From: Phoronis ovalis
Taxonomy: Eukaryota; Phoronida; Phoronidae
Assembly (NCBI GenBank): GCA_028565635.1
Contig: JAOXYB010049247.1
Location: forward strand, 1 to 11,910
DNA length: 11,910 nt
Direction: 5' to 3'
Shown: in pieces, positions 1 to 7,700 of the stretch
Layout: each line of letters starts with the position of its first letter
Numbering within the stretch: position 1 is the stretch's first letter
The notes under the pieces: model-generated
What the model saw: the letters and a program-made list of their open reading frames with translations, nothing else
The model's database searches: none
What the model was told of the DNA's origin: nothing
Position numbers and translations under genes: made by a program

Positions 1-319
1 ATATGCAATTCCTTTCGCTCAAATAGCCAATTTAAACAGCGTGCAATGATGATTCTTCGAATCGTCGTTGTCTTGTTAAAGATAAGTAAGGAGCAATTAG
101 ATTATTTTGCTATTTACAACTTATTCTTGATATTAATAACATAGCTTCTCAGGTTTTTTCTTACTTCAAAACTAGTCTAATACATACTGTATCAGTAGTA
201 AAGTGGACATAATTATGATTGTTGTATGATAATTATGTATTATAAACAGGTTATTGTTTATCATTAATGATAATAATACATTATGCAAAAATCCCTATCT
301 TTCTGTTTATTATTTTCAG
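1..319 (+). other. SLC12A8 intron (3' part), no exon found
   Basis: Non-coding sequence upstream of the first in-window SLC12A8 exon. The previous exon should encode the segment just before GPNK, of the type APRVLQ...IA...IPAL; no such peptide is found here in any frame next to splice sites. It is therefore read as the 3' part of a longer intron. Confidence 0.7.
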
Positions 320-812
320 AGAGGTCCAAACAAAGTACCAGTGTTTGCGCTAATTGTGATCACCCTAGTATCATTAATATTTATTTGTGTTGGAGAAGTT
401 AACACGTTAGGTCCTATAGTAACAATGCCTTTCATGTTAACTTATGCGGCAGTTGATTATGCCTACTTCGTATTAGCTATGAGTTTTGACAAACAAAAAG
501 CTAGAGATGTAAAATATGGAAAACTTTCGAAATCATCAAACTCACAACCTCAAAATGGTGGACATATGTTGCATTATGGATCTACAGATAAAATGCAGGA
601 CTCTGCTAAAGAATCTCTTATAAAACATGAACAAGAAAGATCAGATCTGGATAGTTTATTCCCAGAAAGAAATGGTCATGATGTTCCTCGTCGACCAAGT
701 ATTCCATCAATTCCACCTAGTCCCTCTGAAGAAAAGCATGTCAACTTTGAAAATGAGACCACTTCTACAGGAGATAATGTCACAGAAAATCTTGTTGACA
801 AAAATGCTGAAG
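320..812 (+). CDS. SLC12A8: SLC12A8 exon: two membrane segments and start of the polar loop
   Basis: Acceptor TATTTTCAG ends at 319 and donor GAAG|GTGGGT follows 812. The exon starts in phase 0 and leaves one base (G) for the next codon. It encodes a hydrophobic helix (VFALIVITLVSLIFICVG), the conserved VNTLGPIVTMPF/AAVDYAYF segment, and then about 110 polar residues. The polar part contains RRPSIPSIPPSPSEEK, a basophilic-kinase-like site followed by a Pro/Ser-rich stretch. The open frame runs back to 254 and forward to 925, but the splice sites and family alignment restrict the coding part to this interval. Confidence 0.92.
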
Positions 813-2765
813 GTGGGTTCCATTTTGCTTGTTATTTTTTTATTAAATACTTAGTACCGTATGGTATGAATGTGGTCTACTGCAAGTTTTTATTGAAAAA
901 TAAGGTAGGGCTTGAATCCACTTGAAAAATTTCCCTACTGCATTATCTATCTAGTAATCACAAATATAATGAATTTGATTTTTGTTCAATTTTTTAGCAG
1001 GAAAGAAGAAGGTACTAGATCCAGAAATTGTGCGAATGCCCAGATCATGGTATTCCTGCCTGTGCAATAGATGGATGTCAGTTTTAGGGGTAAGACGAGA
1101 GTAGAAAATGTGTTCCAGCTTATCCATATATACTAACCTAACAAATCTGGAATTATATGCATGTCTGCAAATTTGATTGTCTCCATTCAGACAGTGGTCT
1201 GCACTAAAAGGCTACAATCTGATTGGTTAATATAAAATATCTTTCTTTTATGCACACCTCCAATTCTCTATTAACCTAACCAGGTTTTGTAATTTGATGG
1301 TTTGTGTTTAAAATTAATCAGTTTGCAATACTAAAACTTATTTTATGCTTGAATAAAAATATTCCAAAAATAGCTTGAGGTGTTTTATTATGCTTGGCAG
1401 TGTGAAGAACGAGATCCTTTCAAAACAACATATAAATTGCAACAATTTGAATCCGTTGTTTTTGTCCTTTACAGGTTCTAGGTTGCTTAATTATAATGTT
1501 TGCTATTCAATGGTTGTATGCTTTAATAACAGTCATTTTGGGTTTGGTGATCTATTTTTACATTGGTAAAGTTAACCCAGGTGTTTTCCCAGGTAACATT
1601 TTATTTATTACTACATGGCTAACTAATGCAGGAAAGATCATTTATGAATGGTTTGCCAGATTTTGAAAATATTATAGGATTATCATTTATCATTATCTAA
1701 TCAATGATGCACATATTTAACAGTCTAACAGAAGTTTAGCTACCCAGTGGCATCACTCAACAGAAAAAAGCACAGCACGTGATAGTTCCATATTTTTAGT
1801 GACACCCTAAGCAAGGGTATTTCCAGAATTTTAGTGTCCTATTTTATAAAAAAAAAACAAGGATATTACTAGGTGAAAAAACATATCCTTTCTTAAGTTT
1901 TCAAAAAAACCAAGGAAGTAAATAGACTATATTTCTACCTTCTTACCTCCATACACTTTAGAAACACAGAAGAGCACACTAGCCACAATAAAACATAACT
2001 TAAAGTATAATTGTGCTAGGACGAATTCTTGTCTGCAGGTGAGCTTGTTTAATATTAATTTCGACCATCTTTCCTTGAAACTATACAATATTTTTTCAAG
2101 GATTCCCTTTATGTGAGCGACCCTTTCTTTTAGTTTAGAGGATGTTGAATTTGTTCAAAATAAATACTCTTTTCTGCGAATTTTGGAATGATCCATACTG
2201 TCCAAATTTGTTGCTTAGTGATGCCACCGGAGCAGTAGCCCTCTAACTAAAACAATAGGCTTACACATGCAGAATGGATCTGCAAAATATAGCATATACT
2301 ACCTAAATAATGCAGTGCCCTTTTTTGGGCTAACAGAACTATTTTTTAGAAATTTTGATGTCATGCTTAACTTCATAAGTTAAAATGCCTATATAATTGA
2401 AGTGTTCAAGATATTTTAGATTTATTAGTAAAATTATGTGCTTTTCAAGTAAAATTGTAATGGTATCTTGGACATACTGTTTTTGCATACAATTTGCATA
2501 ATTATTGCCTTGAAACTGACTGAACTTGATTGTTTTTACAGGTATTGCAGATTTCAGTGTTATACAGTGGATAAAAGAAGGTTATCACAGATGTAGGTAT
2601 GGTAGACCCCCGCCAGAGGAAATCGTCATCACGCCTAACACTCCAGCTATGAGTACATTGGCCGCACAACTTACTGAAGATAATGATGATTTTAAAACTA
2701 GGGGGCGCTACCATCAATCAGAAATTGTTCGAGGTGATAACTTTGATGATTATAATAGTGACTAA
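320..2765 (+). CDS. SLC12A8: SLC12A8 (CCC9) homologue, C-terminal four exons (partial gene)
   Basis: Exons 320-812, 998-1089, 1475-1592 and 2542-2765 join with phases 0/1, 1/0, 0/1 and 1/stop to give 308 residues ending at TAA 2763-2765. SLC12A8 is a divergent cation-chloride cotransporter relative; family work suggests a polyamine/amino-acid modulator and, disputed, a nicotinamide mononucleotide transporter. Visible support: RGPNKVPVFA followed by a membrane segment and EVNTLGPIVTMPFMLTYAAV, very close to the recalled vertebrate GPNKTPVAA and VNVLAPIVTINFMLTYVAVD; then a polar loop, MPRSWYSCLCNRWMSVLG, two more membrane helices with FAIQWLYAL and YFYIGK, and a cytosolic-type tail with EEIVITPN and QLTEDNDDFKTRGRYH. 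The human protein has about 700 residues, so the N-terminal half lies upstream of the window. The polar loop looks shorter than in human. Family assignment is very secure; the substrate is not readable from the sequence. Confidence 0.93.
998..1089 (+). CDS. SLC12A8: SLC12A8 exon with tandem (NAGNAG) acceptor
   Basis: The acceptor region reads TAGCAG at 995-1000, so the exon can start at 998 (adding Ala-Gly) or at 1001 (adding Gly only). Both keep the frame. It encodes GKKKVLDPEIVRMPRSWYS and CLCNRWMSVLG; the Pro-Arg-Ser-x-x-Tyr and Cys-Asn-x-Trp-x-Ser-x-Leu-Gly pattern is shared with vertebrate SLC12A8 just before its last membrane pair. Donor GGG|GTAAGA follows 1089, phase 0. Confidence 0.92.
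1090..1474 (+). other. SLC12A8 intron between the polar loop and the last helix pair
   Basis: A GT-AG intron of 385 bp with donor GTAAGA and acceptor CCTTTACAG. A 64-codon open frame at 1375-1569 is a shadow that straddles the acceptor and runs out of frame with the exon. Nothing else is seen. Confidence 0.85.
1475..1592 (+). CDS. SLC12A8: SLC12A8 exon: last two membrane helices
   Basis: Acceptor TCCTTTACAG ends at 1474 and donor CCCAG|GTAACA follows 1592. The 118 bases encode a hydrophobic pair (VLGCLIIMFAIQWLYALITV and ILGLVIYFYIGK) followed by VNPGVFPG. It matches the LIMFVIQWVYTLVN...IVYFYIG region recalled for vertebrate SLC12A8. Phase 0 in, one base (G) out. Confidence 0.93.
1593..2541 (+). 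other. SLC12A8 last intron, hosting a MITE-like inverted-repeat element
   Basis: A GT-AG intron of 949 bp (donor GTAACA, acceptor TTTTTACAG). Its middle third is bounded by the inverted repeat listed separately at 1744-2230. A/T runs are common and no exon candidate was found. Confidence 0.85.
1744..2230. mobile_element. Probable MITE with 14-bp terminal inverted repeats
   Basis: CCAGTGGCATCACT (1744-1757) is the reverse complement of AGTGATGCCACCGG (2217-2230) at 13 of 14 positions, enclosing about 487 bp with no coding potential inside an intron. The CAGTGGC start resembles non-autonomous hAT elements. A clean target duplication is not visible: TAGC occurs on both sides (1737-1740, 2236-2239) but is too short and offset to be convincing. 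The class is therefore uncertain. Confidence 0.5.
2542..2765 (+). CDS. SLC12A8: SLC12A8 terminal coding exon
   Basis: Acceptor TTTTTACAG ends at 2541. The exon completes a Gly codon and encodes 73 more residues to TAA at 2763-2765. Tail features are ADFSVIQWIKEG, PPPEEIVITPN, QLTEDNDDFKTRGRYHQSE and a final acidic DNFDDYNSD. The QLT-D/E-N-x-DF-x-TR-x-RYH block is the most recognisable tail signature of the family. No membrane segment is visible, so this is a soluble tail. Confidence 0.93.
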
Positions 2766-3416
2766 AGCTCATAGATGCAGTTTTAGCTAATTAACGCATG
2801 TACAACCCATTAGCAAAATTAGTATACATCGCAAAAATCAACCTGCATTTAATTCATATTGATTTCTTGTTGACACTGCTATTATGTGTAGTCACAAGTT
2901 ATTGTTGTGCAACAAATAATTGATAAACCAGTTCATTAACCAGGTAATTATGTTTATGTATATCTATTGTAGGTTTGTCAGTATCATTTTTGCTCATTTG
3001 ATTATCTAATGAATGTTCAGCAGCCTAGTAATTCTTCAAACAATAGCAGATCATAATTAATTAATGTTAAAATCTTATATAAATTGTATTTTTATTTTAC
3101 AAATTATGTTTCATATAAAAAATCAAATTGGTATCAGATTTTAGTTAAAACATTATATTTATGCTCTAAATAATAAAATACATTGCCGTCCAAACTTGAG
3201 GCATTCAGGCATAGTACTTATTTTGGCAAATGACAGCAAGTCGGTTACTTTTATTATATATTTAGGGGAAATTGTTCATGCTCATTCCCAGTGTTAATTT
3301 GCAATAGGTTTAAACATTTGGTGGATAGTAGTATTTTGTTTTGGAGGTTACATGTATGTTGGTTTTATTGGTAGTACACTTGCCTATTTGCTCAGTATTT
3401 TGCAGTTTTAATTTTA

Positions 3417-3429
3417 ATTTATTTATTTA
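3417..3429 (+). promoter_or_regulatory. AU-rich element in the SLC12A8 3' UTR
   Basis: ATTTATTTATTTA contains three overlapping AUUUA pentamers, the core of a class II AU-rich element. These bind TTP/HuR-type proteins and shorten mRNA half-life in animals. It would be present only in transcripts that use the 3541 or 4064 poly(A) signals and absent if the 3172 signal is used. In such an AT-rich UTR it could arise by chance. Confidence 0.4.
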
Positions 3430-4063
3430 ATTGAATGCATTTTTATTAAATTCTAATAGTGCAATACATAATTAAAAAAGTCATATTAATTTTGTGGTGC
3501 TTTAGTCTTGTCAAAATGAAATTCCTTATATTTTAATTTGAATAAATAAAAATCATGTTATGTATTGAAAATATTAATTATAAAAATGTGAATGTTCTAT
3601 ATGGCAAGACATTCATTCAGTACGCATTTGTTTGAACTGATAGAAATTATCAGTGCTTGCATTGTTTTGGATGTTGACACATTGTAATACTATTAAATTA
3701 CATTCAGATGCTTAATATATGTCATACATTGCCATGTGTCTCGAGGATTTAAATTTCTTGATCAACATATCCATGTTTTGGAATTCCTAATGTTTTGTGT
3801 TATATACGTACATACAGGTTGAAATGACAATGAAGGATATATTATACATTCATTCTCCAGATATAATGATGTGTAGTTTTATCAGGGACACAACAGCAAC
3901 AAAAAGTGGTGTCAAGTAATTGCAGAATATATAATGACATGTGGGCTGTGGTTTCATAGTTCCGAGTCTTTTTTAGGAATTATCATGTATAATTACTTTT
4001 AAACTGTGATGTAAAATTTAAGAACAACTAATGGTATAATTGTAATGTTTATTTTTGTGCTAG

Positions 4064-4069
4064 AATAAA
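4064..4069 (+). terminator. Distal poly(A) signal for SLC12A8
   Basis: AATAAA preceded by a T-rich stretch (GTTTATTTTTGTGC) and followed by GT-rich sequence near 4090-4105. It is the last hexamer before the converging gene. The proximal alternatives are listed under the 3' UTR. Confidence 0.5.
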
Positions 4070-4350
4070 TACAAATCAAAATCTTAACACTGTAAGTTAT
4101 GTTTACTGTCACCAGATCACTGTGGAAATAGCACTGTCACAATGCAGGTTCTAAATGAATGAAGGCTTCAAACAATTACACTAGATTACACATATGGTAT
4201 GCACTAAAAGGTACTCTTCAGCTAATCCTCCTATGTCCATTAATAGTGATTATACTTTGAAACAGCAATTTAATTCAACATAATGTATGAGGATGATATT
4301 TTCTGACTCTTTTGATCTAAGAATACGATTGTAAAAGTCAAGCACGTCAC

Positions 4351-4356
4351 TTTATT
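4351..4356 (-). terminator. Candidate poly(A) signal for the MIC27 gene (distal)
   Basis: TTTATT on the + strand reads AATAAA on the minus strand, about 190 bases beyond the MIC27 stop codon. It competes with the proximal hexamer at 4511-4516. Confidence 0.4.
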
Positions 4357-4510
4357 AATAGTAAATTGCATGTATTTTCCTTCAAATAGTATAAATTGTG
4401 TGACTCCGTACATATCGACTACAAGTAGATTAGATTTAAGATTTTTGATTTACTGGAAAAGTCACCTCGTTCCTACACATTAGCTATATGACTTCCAAGT
4501 GTGGCTAACA

Positions 4511-4516
4511 TTTATT
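4511..4516 (-). terminator. Candidate poly(A) signal for the MIC27 gene (proximal)
   Basis: Minus-strand AATAAA lies only about 28 bases after the TAG at 4546-4544. It would give an unusually short 3' UTR of about 50 bases. The distal hexamer at 4351-4356 is a comparable choice. Confidence 0.4.
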
Positions 4517-4543
4517 AAAAATTTGTTGTTTTTCAATGATAAG

Positions 4544-4714
4544 CTACTTTCCTCTTGTAGTATATAAATCTTTGTCAGCTGGATTTGACTGCCCGTGATC
4601 CTCTAAGGCATTACTTTCCCCTTTAGTAGCAATATCCTTTAGCTTCTGCTCATTAGGAATACCTATTCTATCAGAGTTCTTACCAGGCATATATTTCTTC
4701 ACTGCATTTTGCAC
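4544..4714 (-). CDS. APOOL: MIC27 exon 7: C-terminal tail
   Basis: Acceptor ACTTTTTAAG before 4714. The exon encodes 56 residues to TAG at 4546-4544, starting VQNAVKKYMPGKNSDRIG and ending EDHGQSNPADKDLYTTRGK. The D-HGQS-x-P-x-D-x-D-x-Y-x-TR ending is shared with vertebrate APOOL. The acceptor ends in AAG rather than CAG, which is acceptable after a T-run. Confidence 0.9.
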   Translation of the reverse strand: MQNAVKKYMPGKNSDRIGIPNEQKLKDIATKGESNALEDHGQSNPADKDLYTTRGK

Positions 4715-7700
4715 CTTAAAAAGTAATTAAGCAAATGACATTATAGATTGAGCCTTTTATAAAATGACATATCATGAGTTGCAAAACAATGATGACAAAC
4801 TTTGGATTATTTTGTTAGGGTTAACTGTACTATGTATATGCATATAATCCTATTGGATTAGGCTGGTGCAAATTATACACAAAACAATATCATTGGACAA
4901 AATAACATCATTCTTCCTTTTCTAAGCACTACTGTGTAAGATTTGTTCAATCCTCCGTAAATCTATAGATATTCAAATATTTACTTAATTTATAGGTAAC
5001 AAGTTTGAGCCACGAATCTTAGATATACATACTTGTCATCAAAACTAATTATCATTGAGGAACATAAGGGAGTCATATACAAAGAAGGACTGTTACAACA
5101 TTACCTTGCTTGAAATATTGTCATAATATCCTGATGGTAATTTGGCAACATCTGGTTCAGACATATCTAGTCTAGGTGGAGGTTCTGAAGTGGAAAGCAA
5201 GAACTACTAATTTGACACAGTATATACTGCCCCACAAAGATTAGTTGTCAATGTCCATATATCAACATACTGGCTGGTAGGCAGGTCAAACAATAATTAC
5301 TCTAATAAATTGATTACTAATACATATTTTTAAATTGACTAAATGATTGCACTTGTACTAGATTTTGCTATAGTACTCCATTATATGCTACAAAATGGCA
5401 ATCAAGATGGGGTTTACTAGTAAGTATAAGCTTCTAACGTGAATGACATCAGTTTCTTCTGCACCAACACACATTAATATTACCAGTTAAATAGTATAAA
5501 CCCATATCGTATTCTAACTTGGCACTTACTTTCTCCTTTGTACTGTTCATAAGCAAAGTCTTTCATTTTAAAGAAACCAGTTCTAGTAATATCCACAGCT
5601 TGATTTGGATAACACAATGAAGCAGCCACCAACATTGATGAACCGCAGTAGAAAATTTTTCTTAATGCTCCACCTAGTAAAGAATATACATTTTCCTGTT
5701 CAAAACTGCAGTTAGTAGGTGAAATGGCCATTTGTCCGTCTGCGATTTGTACAGATCAGTTGTTTGTGAAGAAATTATGTGGTTCAGATACGTGAAAGGG
5801 CAACTAGATATTCAGCTATGAAAAGTGTTTTCTGCATTGTAGCAGACATTAACAGAATGTATATTACCGTGATTGAATGTTGTATCATTTATGTCCAAGA
5901 TTCCATAACATTCTTTACTGCTGATCAGTAAGTTGATCTCATTTTATTGATTAACACTTTTCTATCCTTCCAAAATATGAGCGTCATCACTCAGTCTGAT
6001 CTGGTATGCTATAAACTGACATGTAGTTAAAAAAATTACTTATTGATTAAATAATAATAATATCAATAAGAAATGCGTAATGATGTCTAAACACTTAACA
6101 TCATGGGGTGATCTTACCTTTATATCCAGCCACTATACCACCAAGACCAGCAACAGTGATAACACCTGCCCTAGGTAAAATGCCAGGATCTGATTGAATA
6201 TATTCTACAGTGTCTGTAAAGAGAAGTAGAAGTGGACTTATATTATTTTGTTTTCCATATTATTTTCAAGTTTACTAAATATCACTCATTTTGACAAGTT
6301 TTGAATAACTATAAAAAGCTTTAAACTAAGTTTTACCAAAAAGGGCTTGAGGTATACAGCCAATTGCAAGTGTAAAAGTTACATTTGCAATGTGCCACAA
6401 AAATTTGAAATATGAAAGAATGCTATAAAACATTCATCACCCTGGGGGTACTTGTCAAAAAACATGGTGGAGGTATGATGCCCTAGGTAAGTACCTATAC
6501 CTCATCAGTGGTAAAAACTGCAATCCGAAAATACACCCAAAGGTACTCCCTATGACAAAAACAATTATAATAACACAAAATCCTGGAAATTTTCACACAA
6601 AAAAATGGCACCTTGAGGTAAATAATCATTTATCGAAAAAAATCTATACCCCATGATCAACATTTATTTTCAAAAAGCACACATGGTAAAAAGCGTTAAA
6701 TAAACATGAAAAAGATAAAAGTGAACAAAGGCTGAAAAATAAGGAATCAGAGCAGAACTCCTCTCCCCCCCAAGGAAAAATGTAAAGTCATAATGAAGCA
6801 AATACAAACATTAGGGTGGTATAAAGTAATATATTATCAGTACTTTTTATTCAATTTCCTGTCTTGGGCCGAATCTAATAGGGTACATTTACATTTTTAA
6901 TTACCGCTTGCAAACTTCAACATATCTCCTACTGAACTAAACGTGTATTTCCTTCACAAGGACTTGTCTTTCAACGTTTTTTTTGTGTCTTCTGCACAGT
7001 TGTGTCTTTATTACAAAGAAATGCAGTAAACAATTTTGTTATCCATTACAGTAACTGTCTGAAGGTTAAAGGCGTTTAATGTCAACTTTATTTCAAATCA
7101 ACTGACACCTGTTTAAGTATATATGGAAAATCTTAATTTTTATTTTGAGATATCAAAAAAAACATTTCTCAGATAATTTTTTGAGCATGCAATAACACAT
7201 ACCTAATGTTTTTGTTTTGGCACGTCTGTACTTTTCTGTCACATCATCTACAGTACCCTGTTAAAATGAAGGTTAACTCACTGTACCGGGTATTAAAATT
7301 AAATATCAGTTTCTGCACCAATATGCTTACTTTTATATCACACACACTCTAATCATTAAATAACTATGGGCATTATGCGTTGTACATTGGCAACAAAATA
7401 TTAACAATACGAAGGAATGTCAAAATAAATATTAAGTAATGAAACAAAACACAAGATTAACATGAATCTTTCCTTGCGCTTTTCTGATCTTTGTCTGTGA
7501 TTGCGATTTATAGAGTTCTGTTTACATAAAATTTTTTTAAATTACTGAAACATGATAGTAAATCATCCGACAATTATACAGTCAGGCAATTCATAAATTC
7601 ATTAAAACATTTCATAATTATATCCGTTAATGCCTCAATCCGATTTGAATGTTTCAGCAAGTGTAACAACAATTTATAGTAAGATAGTGAAATTTAAAGG

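Larger units (their letters stand above)
2766..4069 (+). other. SLC12A8 3' UTR (probable extent)
   Basis: A long AT-rich stretch after the stop codon with no reading frame of note. It contains an AU-rich element (3417-3429) and AATAAA hexamers at 3172-3177, 3541-3550 (two overlapping copies) and 4064-4069. The last is the best candidate for the distal end because the opposite gene's own signals begin less than 300 bp further on. Alternative shorter 3' ends are likely. Confidence 0.55.
4715..6117 (-). other. MIC27 introns 4-6, no embedded feature seen
   Basis: Three GT-AG introns: 4715-5104 (390 bp), 5185-5529 (345 bp) and 5674-6117 (444 bp). They are AT-rich, and no repeat, RNA gene or further exon was recognised in them. 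The coding exons at 5105-5184 and 5530-5673 lie inside this span. Confidence 0.7.

Noticed and set aside
44-85. Possible upstream SLC12A8 exon ending at a GTAAGG donor (86-91)
   Set aside because: The donor looks good, but none of the three frames encodes the peptide expected before GPNK, and the acceptor side (TTTAAACAG) is weak.
627-854. 75-codon plus frame within the SLC12A8 exon
   Set aside because: It is out of frame with the conserved exon and runs through its donor site; a shadow.
2502-2717. 71-codon minus frame opposite the last SLC12A8 exon
   Set aside because: It is antisense to a confidently assigned exon and has no family features.
5480-5731. 83-codon minus-strand frame starting MAISPTNC as a separate small gene
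   Set aside because: Only its middle (5673-5530) is coding, as MIC27 exon 5. The ends run through clear GT-AG splice sites into introns.
6438-6775. A complete mobile element in MIC27 intron 3
   Set aside because: The G-rich start and C-rich end are suggestive, but their complementarity is poor and no flanking duplication was found; it is kept only as a note in the intron entry.
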